DNA of 64,000 bases from an uncultured Bacillota bacterium (GCA_947383275.1 CANDCW010000002.1:1-64000), one strand, 5' to 3'. Counted from the stretch's first letter, positions 13,145 through 24,404 are shown. The notes: generated from the sequence alone by a model not told the origin. Numbers and translations are program-made.

Positions 13145-14366
13145 CGCCGCTATCCCTTTCCAACTCGTCCAATTTTAATTTTATCGCCTTTGCGATTGAT
13201 TCGGCCAGCATGGGCGGAACAGCGTTTCCAATCTGTTTGAACTGTTCTGTCCTGGAGCCCTCAAAGACAAAGTCATCCGGGAATGACTGTAAGCGCGCGG
13301 CCTCCCGGATCGTGATGCTCCGTGCCTGTTCGTGGTCCGGGTGGATGAACTGATTTCCGTCTTTATATAAATGCGCGATGATCGTTCTGGCAGGCATGTC
13401 CCACCATTGTACCTTGTAACTGTTGAAAAACACGCGCTTTTTTTCATGGGCCAGATCTGGCCGGAAATCTAAAAGCTGAAGGAAATTCCAATGGTTTTCA
13501 GCCATTGCCTTGTAACGTTCAATGTCCGCCTCGTTGTTTTTTCTTGCCACATGGTACCTCAAAACGGTATCGGACGGTTTGCGCAGCAGTTTAACATATT
13601 CCGAGCATTCACTGTAATCATTCGGATAGTTTACCTCAATGGCGCCTTCTCCCGAATGAAGTTTCGGCAAATCCCCGATGGCGTCCCTCACGGTGACGTA
13701 ACGATTTAACCCGGATGTTTTTTTTCCTATGTCTCCCGGCAAATAGTGGGTTTTTTGAATTTTGGCATACACATCTCCTGGCGTTACATCCAGATCTCTT
13801 CTGGTGCCAATCAATATGACGCGTTTACGCTCCTGCGGAACGCCATAGGAGGTTGCGTTAAGCACAATCGTTTCCTCTTTGCTTAACACTCTGTAATTTT
13901 TCCGCAAGCGCCGGAGGATGATTTTGAAAATGCGTTTCCCTCGCAGTTCAGTGTCCAAAAGACCGAGTACGTTTTCGAATACAAAAAATTTTGGCTTAAA
14001 ATGGTTGAGGACCTTGACATAGCTTTCAAACAAATAGTTTCTTGGGTCCTGCTGCATACTATTTTCGTCTCTGGCTTTGCCCAAAGGCGAGAAGCTCTGG
14101 CAGGGCGGGCCGCCAATGATAATGTCTACCGTTTCATCTCCGACAACCGCCTTGATTTTCCTTACAATATCTTTTGCGGTAATGTCCTGCTCCATAACAG
14201 CTTGGTCTGCGGCGCCGTAGCCGTAGTAACGCATACGGGTCTTTAAGGTTTCACACGCAAAATGATCAATTTCGACATGAGCCAAGGCATGAAAGCCCTG
14301 TCTGTAAAACCCTTCGCTTAACCCGCCGCAGCCGGCGAATAGATCGATAAAGTTGTATGTTTTCAC
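13104..14366 (-). CDS. DNA (cytosine-5) methyltransferase, first of the pair
   Basis: A 420-residue C5-cytosine methyltransferase with all key motifs: I (FIDLFAGCGGLSEGF), IV with the catalytic Cys (GGPPCQSFSPLG), VI (FENVLGLL), VIII (PQERKRVILIG), IX (IREAARLQSFPDDF) and X (QIGNAVPP). I place the start at GTG 14366, because AAGGAG lies six bases upstream and the protein then opens directly with KTYNFIDLFAG. An in-frame ATG at 14420 would add 18 residues but has no good site. It is the first gene of the five-gene minus-strand restriction-modification cassette; the next gene overlaps it. Its codon use and base composition are more AT-rich than the flanking chromosomal genes, which suggests horizontal arrival. 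Confidence 0.95.
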   Translation of the reverse strand: MKTYNFIDLFAGCGGLSEGFYRQGFHALAHVEIDHFACETLKTRMRYYGYGAADQAVMEQDITAKDIVRKIKAVVGDETVDIIIGGPPCQSFSPLGKARDENSMQQDPRNYLFESYVKVLNHFKPKFFVFENVLGLLDTELRGKRIFKIILRRLRKNYRVLSKEETIVLNATSYGVPQERKRVILIGTRRDLDVTPGDVYAKIQKTHYLPGDIGKKTSGLNRYVTVRDAIGDLPKLHSGEGAIEVNYPNDYSECSEYVKLLRKPSDTVLRYHVARKNNEADIERYKAMAENHWNFLQLLDFRPDLAHEKKRVFFNSYKVQWWDMPARTIIAHLYKDGNQFIHPDHEQARSITIREAARLQSFPDDFVFEGSRTEQFKQIGNAVPPMLAESIAKAIKLKLDELERDSGDDIQECNSIAIES

Positions 14367-14531
14367 GGCGTTCTCCTTAGGCTTATTCAAGATATGCTTT
14401 TCTACTGCTGAACGGTTCATCCTTGTTTTCTATCCAGTAACTATTATAGCACAAGCGGGAAGAAAGGCAAGCTGCATACTCTTGATTTTGAGGAAGCGCG
14501 GGGCAATCTCAGGCGGCGCGTCCCCCTTTTG

Positions 14532-14560
14532 TTGCCTTTTTGTCCGAAGTCTTGTATAAT
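14532..14560 (+). promoter_or_regulatory. Sigma-A type promoter of the gamma-glutamyltransferase gene
   Basis: TTGCCT (14532-14537), 17-base spacer, TATAAT (14555-14560), 38 bases before the start codon. Confidence 0.75.
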
Positions 14561-14598
14561 AGACTCTGTATACTTGGAAATAAAAGGAGCTGACTGTT

Positions 14599-16227
14599 AT
14601 GACCCAGTACGATCCTCACAGATACGCCTACGCATCCCGCCGGACTGTCGTTTTCGCCCAAAACGGAATAGCTTGCACATCAGTCCCGTTGGGGGCTCAG
14701 GTGGGGCTGGAGGTGCTGAAGTCCGGCGGAAACGCCATGGACGCCGCCGTGGCTATGGCGGCGGGGATGCCCCTGTTCGAGCCCACCGGCAACGGCCTGG
14801 GTTCCGACGCCTTTGCCCTGGTGTGGGTGGAGCGGGAGAAGAGGCTCTACGGACTTAACGCCAGCGGGGTGGCCCCAGCTTGCCTCAGCGCAAAAACCGT
14901 AAAGGAATTAGGCTTTACGGAAATGCCGGCGGAGGGGTGGATTCCCACTATGGTCCCTGGAGCGCCTGCCGGCTGGGCTGAACTGAACCGGCGGTTTGGA
15001 AGCAAACCGCTGACAGAGCTCTTTGCCCCTGCCGTCTCCTATGCCCGGCAGGGAGTGCCCGTCCCGGTAAACGTGGCGAAGCAGTGGGCTAAGGATTCCC
15101 TGCGCATCCAAAAGGCGCTGAAAGAGAACCCGGCCCCCCATGCCTACTGGTGGAAGTCCTTTATGAAGGGGGACGGCTCCCCCTACGCAGCCGGGGACCT
15201 GTTCCGGTGGAAGGAGTACGCCCAGACCTTGGAAGAGCTGGCCGCCACCGGCTGTGAGAGCTACTACCGGGGGGCGCTGATGGAAAAGATTGTCTCCTTC
15301 AGCCGGGAGACGGGGGGATATTTTACAGAGGACGACTTCCGCAATTACCGCCCGCAGTGGGTGGAGCCCATCACAACCGGCTACCGGGGGTACACCGTCT
15401 GTGAGATACCCCCCAACGGCCACGGGATTACCGTGTTGATGGCGTTAAATATCTTAAACGGCCTGGAGCTGTCCTCAAACCGGGAGTGTGCAGATACTTA
15501 TCATAAAATCATGGAGGCCGTTAAGCTGGCCTTCGCCGACACCAGAACTTACGTAGCTGACCCCCGTTACATGAAAACCAGAGTGGAGGATATGCTTAGC
15601 CCAGAGTATGCGGCCCGCCGCCGGGCCCTCATTACGGACAAGGCCCTGCTCCCGGAGGCGGGGGACCCCTCCTGCGGCGGAACTATCTACCTGTGCACCG
15701 CCGACAGGGAGGGAAACATGGTTTCCTGGATTCAGAGCAATTACACCACCTTTGGCGCGGGAGTGGCGGTCCCCGGGACGGGAATCTCCTTCCAGAACCG
15801 GGGGGCCAACTTCTCCCTGGACCCCGCCAGCGACAACTGTCTGGCCGGGGGGAAGAAGTCGTACCACACCATTATCCCTGGTTTTTTGATGAAGGACGGG
15901 GAGGCCGTCGGCCCCTTCGGGGTTATGGGGGCCTTTATGCAGCCCCAGGGGCATGTGGAGGTGCTGGTAAATACCATCGACTACCACATGAACCCCCAAG
16001 AGGCGCTGGACGCTCCCCGGGTGCAGTGGATCGGGGGGAAACACATCCAGCTGGAGCGGGAGATCCTGCCGGAGATCGCCGCCGAGTTGTCCGAGAGGGG
16101 CCACGAGGTGGAGATCGTTGACGACCCCATCGACATGGGCCGGGGCCAGATCATCTGGCGGACCGAAAACGGTCTGCTTATGGGTGGCACCGAGCCCCGG
16201 TGCGACGGGACGATTGCGGCGTGGTGA
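14599..16227 (+). CDS. Gamma-glutamyltransferase family protein (YwrD-like)
   Basis: A 542-residue Ntn-hydrolase of the gamma-glutamyltranspeptidase family, acting on glutathione or other gamma-glutamyl compounds. The fold is shown by KSGGNAMDAAVAMA near residue 40 and by the autoprocessing site CGGTIYL, where Thr362 would become the N-terminal nucleophile of the small subunit. NMVSWIQSNY and the oxyanion-loop GGKKSYHTIIP follow. There is no signal peptide, so unlike secreted Ggt it is probably cytoplasmic; this and the motif wording match B. subtilis YwrD. The ATG at 14599 has AAAGGAG upstream and a good promoter. It is probably transcribed alone, because glpK has its own promoter. Confidence 0.9.
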   Translation: MTQYDPHRYAYASRRTVVFAQNGIACTSVPLGAQVGLEVLKSGGNAMDAAVAMAAGMPLFEPTGNGLGSDAFALVWVEREKRLYGLNASGVAPACLSAKTVKELGFTEMPAEGWIPTMVPGAPAGWAELNRRFGSKPLTELFAPAVSYARQGVPVPVNVAKQWAKDSLRIQKALKENPAPHAYWWKSFMKGDGSPYAAGDLFRWKEYAQTLEELAATGCESYYRGALMEKIVSFSRETGGYFTEDDFRNYRPQWVEPITTGYRGYTVCEIPPNGHGITVLMALNILNGLELSSNRECADTYHKIMEAVKLAFADTRTYVADPRYMKTRVEDMLSPEYAARRRALITDKALLPEAGDPSCGGTIYLCTADREGNMVSWIQSNYTTFGAGVAVPGTGISFQNRGANFSLDPASDNCLAGGKKSYHTIIPGFLMKDGEAVGPFGVMGAFMQPQGHVEVLVNTIDYHMNPQEALDAPRVQWIGGKHIQLEREILPEIAAELSERGHEVEIVDDPIDMGRGQIIWRTENGLLMGGTEPRCDGTIAAW

Positions 16228-16236
16228 GGACCGCCC

Positions 16237-16265
16237 TTGTATTCCGGGCCAAGACGCGGTATAAT
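16237..16265 (+). promoter_or_regulatory. Sigma-A type promoter of glpK
   Basis: TTGTAT (16237-16242), 17-base spacer, TATAAT (16260-16265), 28 bases before the glpK start. Confidence 0.75.
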
Positions 16266-16293
16266 ATGACAAACACAAGAAAAGGGGAAGGCT

Positions 16294-17778
16294 ATGGAAA
16301 AGCGATACATCGCCGCCCTGGACCAGGGGACCACCAGCAGCCGCTGCATCCTCTTCGACCAGGAGCAAAACATTGTGGGCATGGCCCAGAAGGAGTTCAC
16401 CCAGTTCTACCCAAGTCCGGGCTGGGTGGAGCACGACCCCATGGAGATCTGGTCCAGCCAGTACGGAGTGCTCATGGAGGCGCTGGCCCAGAGTGGGGTG
16501 GATATCCGTGAGCTGGCCGGCATCGGCATCACCAACCAGCGGGAGACCGCCATTGTCTGGCACAAGGACACCGGCAAACCGGTGTACAACGCCATTGTGT
16601 GGCAGTGCCGCCGGACGGCGGGGCTGTGTGAGGAGTTGAAACGGGACCCCGCCTTTGTGGACTATGTGAAGGAGGCCACCGGCCTGCTCATCGACGCCTA
16701 CTTCTCCGCCACCAAGATCAAGTGGATTTTGGATAACGTTCCCGGAGCCCGGGAGCGGGCGGAGGAGGGAAAGCTCCTCTTCGGAACGGTGGACAGCTGG
16801 CTGGTCTGGCGGCTGACCAACGGTGCGGTCCACGCCACCGACCCCACCAATGCCAGCCGGACCATGCTGTACAACATCAAGGACCTGCGGTGGGATGAGA
16901 AGATTTGTAAAAAGCTGGATATTCCTATGTCCATGTTGCCTCAGGTGCGCTCCTCCAGCGAGGTTTACGGGACGGTGAACATCCAGGGGGTGGAGGTGCC
17001 CATCGCGGGCATTGCCGGGGACCAGCAGGCCGCTCTCTTCGGCCAGACCTGTTTTGAGCCGGGAGAGGCCAAAAATACCTACGGCACCGGCTGTTTCCTG
17101 CTGATGAATACCGGGGAGACCCCCTTTGTCAGCAAGAACGGCCTGCTCACCACCATCGCCGCCGGCCCGAACGGCAAGGTACAGTATGCCCTGGAGGGCA
17201 GCATCTTTGTAGGCGGGGCCGTGATTCAGTGGCTGCGGGACGAGCTGGGGCTGATCTCCGACTCCTGCGACACGGAATATTTTGCCGGAAGGGTAGAGGA
17301 TACCGCCGGAGTGTATGTGGTGCCCGCCTTTACCGGCCTGGGCGCGCCCTACTGGGACATGAACGCCCGGGGAGCCATTCTGGGCCTGACCCGGGGGGCG
17401 GGGCGCAACCACATCATCCGGGCGGCTTTGGAATCCATCGCCTACCAGACTGCCGACGTGCTCCGGGCCATGGAGGAGGACACTGGCATCCCCCTGCGGG
17501 AGCTTCGGGTGGACGGCGGGGCCTCCGCCAACAACTTCCTGATGCAGTTCCAGGCGGATATTGTGGACCGCGCCATCCGCCGCCCCAAAATCCGGGAGAC
17601 CACCGCCTTGGGGGCCGCCTATTTGGCCGGGCTGGCTACCGGGGTGTGGGCCGGCCTGGATGACATCCGGGGCAGCTGGACCCTGGACCGGCTGTATGAG
17701 CCGAAGATGGAGGCGGAACGGCGGGAGGCGTTGCTGTCCGGCTGGCACGATGTGGTAGACCGGGTAAGGAGCAAGTGA
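16294..17778 (+). CDS. glpK: Glycerol kinase
   Basis: A 494-residue FGGY-family kinase that phosphorylates glycerol to glycerol-3-phosphate, for lipid synthesis or catabolism. Diagnostic segments are [12 protein letters not shown] at the N-terminus, [39 protein letters not shown] and the C-terminal [18 protein letters not shown] signature. Length and order match the family. The segment before [11 protein letters not shown] reads [12 protein letters not shown]. It lacks the histidine that PTS-activated Firmicute enzymes carry there, so HPr-dependent activation is unlikely (inference). The start has GGGGAAGG upstream. It is followed after one base by a zinc-ribbon gene, so glycerol and lipid genes (thioesterase two genes on) share a transcript. 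No glpF or glpD is nearby. Confidence 0.97.
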   Translation: MEKRYIAALDQGTTSSRCILFDQEQNIVGMAQKEFTQFYPSPGWVEHDPMEIWSSQYGVLMEALAQSGVDIRELAGIGITNQRETAIVWHKDTGKPVYNAIVWQCRRTAGLCEELKRDPAFVDYVKEATGLLIDAYFSATKIKWILDNVPGARERAEEGKLLFGTVDSWLVWRLTNGAVHATDPTNASRTMLYNIKDLRWDEKICKKLDIPMSMLPQVRSSSEVYGTVNIQGVEVPIAGIAGDQQAALFGQTCFEPGEAKNTYGTGCFLLMNTGETPFVSKNGLLTTIAAGPNGKVQYALEGSIFVGGAVIQWLRDELGLISDSCDTEYFAGRVEDTAGVYVVPAFTGLGAPYWDMNARGAILGLTRGAGRNHIIRAALESIAYQTADVLRAMEEDTGIPLRELRVDGGASANNFLMQFQADIVDRAIRRPKIRETTALGAAYLAGLATGVWAGLDDIRGSWTLDRLYEPKMEAERREALLSGWHDVVDRVRSK

Positions 17779-17779
17779 C

Positions 17780-18394
17780 ATGGTACAAGAGACAAAGCGG
17801 TTTTTGTCCTATATCTGCCCCCGCTGTATGCAGTCGGTGATTGTGGAGCGGGACCTGTTCTCCCTGGCGGCGGCCCCGGCCCACATCAAGTGCCCCTGCG
17901 GCAAGTCGGAGCTGGGGGTGGAGTTTTTTCTTAACCGGGTGCAGCTGACGGTGCCCTGCCTGTTCTGCGGGCGGGAGCACACGGTGTCCTGCTCCTCCCA
18001 CGCCTTCATTCGTGAAAAGGCCCTGGCTTTCTCCTGCGCCGCCTCCGGGCTGGACTGCTGTTACGTGGGGGAGGAGGGGCCGGTCTACGCCGCCACTGCC
18101 CGGCTGGAACAGGCTGTTGACAAATTGGGAGAGGACGCGGCGGAAAACGGCGCTTTTCTGGACGAGATGGTCATGGAGGAGATCCTCTCCGAGCTGAGGG
18201 ATATCGCCGCCCGGGGCGGCATCTCCTGCACCTGCGGCAGCAAAAGGTGGGGATTTGACGTTCATTTCAGCTCGGTGGACTTGTGTTGCCAGGACTGCGG
18301 CGGCAAGTACCGTATTCCCGCCGCCACTGCCGACGATATTGACGACCTGTGCTGCAAAACATCTATTTTGATTCGAGGTAAGGAACAACAATGA
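17780..18394 (+). CDS. Cysteine-rich zinc-ribbon protein of unknown function
   Basis: A 204-residue protein with many paired cysteines: CPRC and CPCGK near the N-terminus, CLFCGR in the middle, CTCGSK and CCQDCGGKY near the C-terminus. The spacing suggests three or four structural zinc sites, as in CpXC-type or zinc-ribbon proteins. It has no membrane segment and no catalytic motif that I can name. The ATG lies one base after the glpK stop, and its end overlaps the thioesterase start by four bases (ATGA). It is therefore translationally coupled between glycerol kinase and acyl-ACP thioesterase. A role linked to lipid metabolism is only suggested by position. Confidence 0.8.
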   Translation: MVQETKRFLSYICPRCMQSVIVERDLFSLAAAPAHIKCPCGKSELGVEFFLNRVQLTVPCLFCGREHTVSCSSHAFIREKALAFSCAASGLDCCYVGEEGPVYAATARLEQAVDKLGEDAAENGAFLDEMVMEEILSELRDIAARGGISCTCGSKRWGFDVHFSSVDLCCQDCGGKYRIPAATADDIDDLCCKTSILIRGKEQQ

Positions 18395-19134
18395 GCAAAT
18401 TCTTTGAGTACGAAATTCGTTTAAATGGCCTGGATGTAGATGGAAGGGACCAGTGCAAGGCGTCCGCCTTGCTCAACCACCTGCAAAACGCCGCCACCCT
18501 GGCAGCGGAGGACGGGGGCTTTTCCCGGGAGACGCTGGTGGAGCGGTATGGGGCCTTTTGGATGCTGGCTCGGTCCTGGTACCAGCTGTCCCGGCCCCTG
18601 GGGTATGAGGATAAGCTGACGATCCGCACCTGGCACCGGGGGGCACGGTCAGCCATCATGTACCGGGACTACGACATCCTGGCCAACGGCCAGCTGGTGG
18701 GGGAGTCGGTGTCCGCTTGGGTGCTGGCCGATGTAAACAGCCACAAGCTGATGCGGCTGAGCACAATCCCGGAGCTGACCGATACCGGCGGCGGAGCGCT
18801 GTGCAAGACCATGACCCTGGCCAAGCTGCGCCAGCCCGGAGACCTGGCCGAGGCGGAGCGCCGCCTTATGCGGTACAGCGACTCCGACTTGAACGGCCAT
18901 GTGAACAACACCCGCTACGCCGACTTTGCCTGCGACGCGGTGGGCATGGAAAATCTTCCCCAGGACCGCTATCTGGCTGAGCTGCGCATCGGCTACCTGG
19001 CAGAGTGCCGCCCCGGCGAGGTGCTGTCCATCCAGACCAGCGGCCTGGGAGACAGCCGGTTCGTCCGGGGCGTGGATACGGAGGGCAAGCCCCGGTTTGA
19101 GGCGGCGCTGTACTTTGGGGAGACGCCGGTTTAA
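18391..19134 (+). CDS. Acyl-ACP thioesterase
   Basis: A 247-residue double hot-dog thioesterase of the FatA/FatB-like family. It releases free fatty acids from acyl carrier protein. The N-terminal repeat starts FFEYEIRLNGLDVDGRDQC and includes FWMLARSWYQLSRP. The second repeat has the active-site segment DSDLNGHVNNTRYADF with the conserved Asn and His. The start overlaps the stop of the zinc-ribbon gene (ATGA). It probably helps set acyl chain supply for membrane lipids. A tiny membrane-protein gene follows after 22 bases. Confidence 0.93.
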   Translation: MSKFFEYEIRLNGLDVDGRDQCKASALLNHLQNAATLAAEDGGFSRETLVERYGAFWMLARSWYQLSRPLGYEDKLTIRTWHRGARSAIMYRDYDILANGQLVGESVSAWVLADVNSHKLMRLSTIPELTDTGGGALCKTMTLAKLRQPGDLAEAERRLMRYSDSDLNGHVNNTRYADFACDAVGMENLPQDRYLAELRIGYLAECRPGEVLSIQTSGLGDSRFVRGVDTEGKPRFEAALYFGETPV

Positions 19135-19156
19135 GGTGTGGAAAAGGAGACTTATA

Positions 19157-20958
<1,802 letters not shown>

Positions 20959-20967
20959 GCGAAGTCA

Positions 20968-21003
20968 AGCGGGCCGTGCCAACAACCGGCACGGCCCGCT
21001 TTG
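20968..21003 (+). terminator. Terminator after guaB
   Basis: Perfect 13-bp inverted repeat AGCGGGCCGTGCC / GGCACGGCCCGCT (20968-20980, 20988-21000) with a 7-base loop, followed by only a short TTT (through 21003). Strong stem, weak T-run. Confidence 0.8.
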
Positions 21004-21055
21004 CTGTGAAGGGAAACAAGGCGGGGGTCTGCTTTTTTGAGAGGAGGAAGGTACT

Positions 21056-24000
21056 GTGTTCAAGCTTCTGCTGGGCCGTGCGGGAAGCGGCAAGACGACC
21101 GCTGTGTTGAAACGGCTGTGCCAGGCGGGCAAAGAACGGCCCCAGGTGCTGCTGGTACCCGAACAGCAGTCCCATGAGACGGAGCGTGCGCTGTGCGCTG
21201 CGGGCGGACCCAAAGCCAGCCTATACGCTGAAGTGCTGTCCTTTAGCCGTTTGGCCAACCGCATTTTTCAGAAGGCGGGCGGGCTGGGGGAGGAGGAGTT
21301 GGAACCGGGCGGACGCCTGCTGCTGATGTACCGGGCAGTGCAGGGCGTTGCTCCTAAGCTGACTGTGTACAGCCGCCCCTCCAGAAGGCCCGCATTTCTC
21401 ACATCCCTGCTGGCGACAGCGGATGAGTTGAAGAGCTGCTGCGTCCCCCCGGAGACACTGGTCCGGGCAGGAAAGGATGCATCCGGCCCCGAGGGAGATA
21501 AGCTGCGGGACCTGGGGCTTATTTTTGGGGAATATGAAGTCCTCACAGCCCAGACCGCTTTGGATCCCCGGGACCGGCTCACCCGTGCAGCGGATAAGCT
21601 GCGCCTCTGCCGCTGGGGAGAAGGAAAGGACATCTGGCTGGACGGCTTTATCGACTTTACCCCCCAGCAGGGAGAACTGCTCCGACGGCTGATGGCCCAG
21701 GCCCACTCCACAACTGTCACGCTTACCTGCGGACAGTTGGAGGAGGATGGGGAAAGCATATTCCTGCCGGCCCGCCGCACAGCCAACACGCTATTGCGGT
21801 TGGCGGGGGAGGAACGAATTGGCTGTGAAGTAGAACACCTTGTCATAAATGAAACGGATAAGGCGGAGCCGTTGGTCTGCCTGGAGCAGTCACTTTTTGC
21901 CGAAAACACCCCGGAACCCATTTTGTGCGGTGGGACAGTGGAGCTGCTCCGGGCGTCCGCGCCCCGGAGCGAGGTGGAGTGGACTGCCGCGCGCATCTTG
22001 CGTCTAGTGCGGGAGGAGGGATACCGATTCCGGGATATTGGCGTGGTGGCTCGAAACTACGGGACTTATCGAGATCTGGTGGAGTCTGTCTTTGCGCGCT
22101 ACGGGGTGCCGGTATTCTCCTCCGCCATGACGGATATCTTGGAAAAACCGGTGCTGGCGCTGGTTACTGCCGCCCTGGAAACTACGGCGGGCGGCTACCG
22201 ATATGACGATGTTTTCCGCTACCTAAAGACCGGCCTGACTGATTTGTCCCAGGAGGATGTGGATCTGCTGGAGAACTATGTCCTGAAGTGGGACATTAAG
22301 GGCAGCCGGTGGACCCAGGCGAAGGACTGGTCCTGGCACCCAAAGGGCTACGGATTAAAATTCTCTCAGGAGGACAGAGAGCTTCTGGCCCGGGTGGACG
22401 GGGCCCGGCGACAGGTGACGGCCCCCCTGGAGGCCCTGCGGAAGAACAAGGACCGGACGGGGCGTGGACAAGCAATTTCACTTTATACCTTTTTGGAGGA
22501 GATCGACTTGCCGGCTCGGCTGGAGGAACGGGTAGAGACCCTCATCCGGCGGGGGCAGCCTGCTCTGGCGGAGGAGTACCGGCAGCTGTGGGATATCCTA
22601 TGCGGCGGATTGGAGCAGTGCGCCGGCCTTTTGGGAGACGTCCCTATGGAGCTGGAGGAATTCGCCCTGCTATTTCGGCTGGTGCTCTCCCAATACGATG
22701 TGGGTACGATCCCCGTCTCCCTAGACCGGGTAACGGCGGGAGAAACCACCCGTCAGACCGGCCATAGGGTGCGGGCGCTGTTCCTCCTGGGCGCGGACGA
22801 TGGCTCGCTGCCCCAAGTTGGGATGGCGCCCGGACTGCTGTCCGACGACGACCGGGCCCTACTGGCCGGTTACGGCTTGGAGCTGGCCCAGTCTCAGCGG
22901 AACCTGCTCTATCGGGAGATGACCACCATCTATCAGATCTGCGCCCGGCCCAGTCAAAAGCTGGTTGTCACCTGGCCGGTCCAAGGGGCGGGCGGGGAGG
23001 AGCGCCGGCCCAGTTTTCTGGTTGGCCGGCTGCGACTGCTATTTTCAGATTTGAAGCCAGTGCGGGAGGAGGAACTTCATGGCTCCTTCCGGCTGGAGGC
23101 CCCTTTACCCGCCTTGGAGCAGGCGGGACGGGACAGGAACGCCCGCCAGGCGCTGGAGGCGCTTCCTGAGTTCCGGGAGCAGGTGGACCGGCTGGACCGG
23201 GCCGCAAATTGGGAGCGGGGACGGCTGTCCCGTCAGGCAGTGGACCGGCTGTATGGCAGGCGGGTGGCTATGTCCGCATCTCGAATGGATAAGTATAAAT
23301 CCTGCCATTTTTCCTATTTTATGCGCTATGGACTGGCGGCGGAGCCTCGCAAGCCTGCAGGCTTTACAGCGCCTGAGTACGGCACCTTTGTGCACTATGT
23401 GCTGGAGCACGTCCTTCAGGATGAAATGTTTGCCCAGACTACTATCCCCGGTATGGAGGAGGACGGAAACCGGGAAAAAAGACTGCGCAGCCTGACCAGG
23501 CAGGCGGTAGAGCGCTACGTTGGCGAAGAGCTGGGGGGGCTGGAGGGGCAGACTGCCCGGTTCCGGTATCTGTTTCGCCGCCTGCTGCGCTCTGTCCAGG
23601 CGGTGGTGGACAACGTGGCTGAGGAGCTGCTGAATTCCAGATTCAGGCCTATTTCCTTTGAGCTGGGGTTTGGCAAGGGCGAGCAGCTACCTCCAGTGGA
23701 GCTGAGCTGCGCGGGGGTGACCATCAGCATCACCGGCTTTGTAGACCGGGTGGACGGTTGGGTGGACGATGGTAAGCTCCATCTGCGGGTGGTGGACTAT
23801 AAGACAGGCCGCAAGACCTTTGACCTTACGGAGGTATGGAATGGCCTGGGATTGCAGATGTTGCTTTACCTGTTTACCTTGGAGGAGAAAGGAAAATCCC
23901 TTTACGGCCTGCCGGTGGAAGGGGACGGTGTGCTCTATCTTCCCGCGCGGGAGGCCGTCATTCGGGGCCGCCGGTCCATAAGCGATGAAGAGCTGAAAAA

Positions 24001-24394
24001 GCAGGTGGATCGGGAGCTGAAGCGCAGCGGCCTAGTGGTGAGCGACCAGCGGGTGCTGGATGCGATGGAAGTCCGCAGGGAGAGAGGCTATCGTTTTTTG
24101 CCTCTGCGGGTGAAAGCGGACGGGAGCGTCACTGGCGAGGCCCTGGCTTCCGCCGAACAGATGGGCAGGCTGGGAAAGCATGTGCAGCGGGTGTTGGAGG
24201 ACATCTGCCGGGAGCTGGCCGGGGGGAACATTGCCGCCGATCCTTTCTGGCGCGGCCCGGAGAAAAACGCCTGCCGCTTCTGCGACTATGCCGCCGCCTG
24301 CCACTTTGAACCGGGCCGGGGCGGCGACTGCAAGCGCTGGCTGTCCGGCGTTGACGCCCAGGAGTTCTGGGAACAGATTGAGGGGAAGGCGTAA
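21056..24394 (+). CDS. addB: ATP-dependent helicase/nuclease AddB subunit
   Basis: An 1112-residue subunit of AddAB, the Gram-positive RecBCD counterpart that resects double-strand ends for RecA loading at Chi. Walker A GRAGSGKTT is at residues 7-15. The nuclease domain carries VDYKTGRKTF near residue 915 and the glutamine/tyrosine LQMLLYL segment after it. The Fe-S cluster ligands are visible as Cys750, Cys1073, Cys1076 and Cys1082, the expected AddB arrangement. The GTG at 21056 follows GAGGAGG. addA is not adjacent: a hydrolase and a kinase gene separate them, all in one direction with gaps under 15 bases. Confidence 0.96.
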   Translation: MFKLLLGRAGSGKTTAVLKRLCQAGKERPQVLLVPEQQSHETERALCAAGGPKASLYAEVLSFSRLANRIFQKAGGLGEEELEPGGRLLLMYRAVQGVAPKLTVYSRPSRRPAFLTSLLATADELKSCCVPPETLVRAGKDASGPEGDKLRDLGLIFGEYEVLTAQTALDPRDRLTRAADKLRLCRWGEGKDIWLDGFIDFTPQQGELLRRLMAQAHSTTVTLTCGQLEEDGESIFLPARRTANTLLRLAGEERIGCEVEHLVINETDKAEPLVCLEQSLFAENTPEPILCGGTVELLRASAPRSEVEWTAARILRLVREEGYRFRDIGVVARNYGTYRDLVESVFARYGVPVFSSAMTDILEKPVLALVTAALETTAGGYRYDDVFRYLKTGLTDLSQEDVDLLENYVLKWDIKGSRWTQAKDWSWHPKGYGLKFSQEDRELLARVDGARRQVTAPLEALRKNKDRTGRGQAISLYTFLEEIDLPARLEERVETLIRRGQPALAEEYRQLWDILCGGLEQCAGLLGDVPMELEEFALLFRLVLSQYDVGTIPVSLDRVTAGETTRQTGHRVRALFLLGADDGSLPQVGMAPGLLSDDDRALLAGYGLELAQSQRNLLYREMTTIYQICARPSQKLVVTWPVQGAGGEERRPSFLVGRLRLLFSDLKPVREEELHGSFRLEAPLPALEQAGRDRNARQALEALPEFREQVDRLDRAANWERGRLSRQAVDRLYGRRVAMSASRMDKYKSCHFSYFMRYGLAAEPRKPAGFTAPEYGTFVHYVLEHVLQDEMFAQTTIPGMEEDGNREKRLRSLTRQAVERYVGEELGGLEGQTARFRYLFRRLLRSVQAVVDNVAEELLNSRFRPISFELGFGKGEQLPPVELSCAGVTISITGFVDRVDGWVDDGKLHLRVVDYKTGRKTFDLTEVWNGLGLQMLLYLFTLEEKGKSLYGLPVEGDGVLYLPAREAVIRGRRSISDEELKKQVDRELKRSGLVVSDQRVLDAMEVRRERGYRFLPLRVKADGSVTGEALASAEQMGRLGKHVQRVLEDICRELAGGNIAADPFWRGPEKNACRFCDYAAACHFEPGRGGDCKRWLSGVDAQEFWEQIEGKA

Positions 24395-24404
24395 GGAGGT
24401 TATT

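Noticed and set aside
8299..14531. Transposon or integrative element carrying the restriction genes
   Set aside because: No transposase, integrase, terminal inverted repeat or attachment-site duplication could be found at the edges by eye.
15475..17781. A 768-codon minus-strand frame opposite the gamma-glutamyltransferase and glpK genes
   Set aside because: Both plus-strand genes are certain from full-length motifs; the reverse frame is low-complexity and crosses the glpK promoter.
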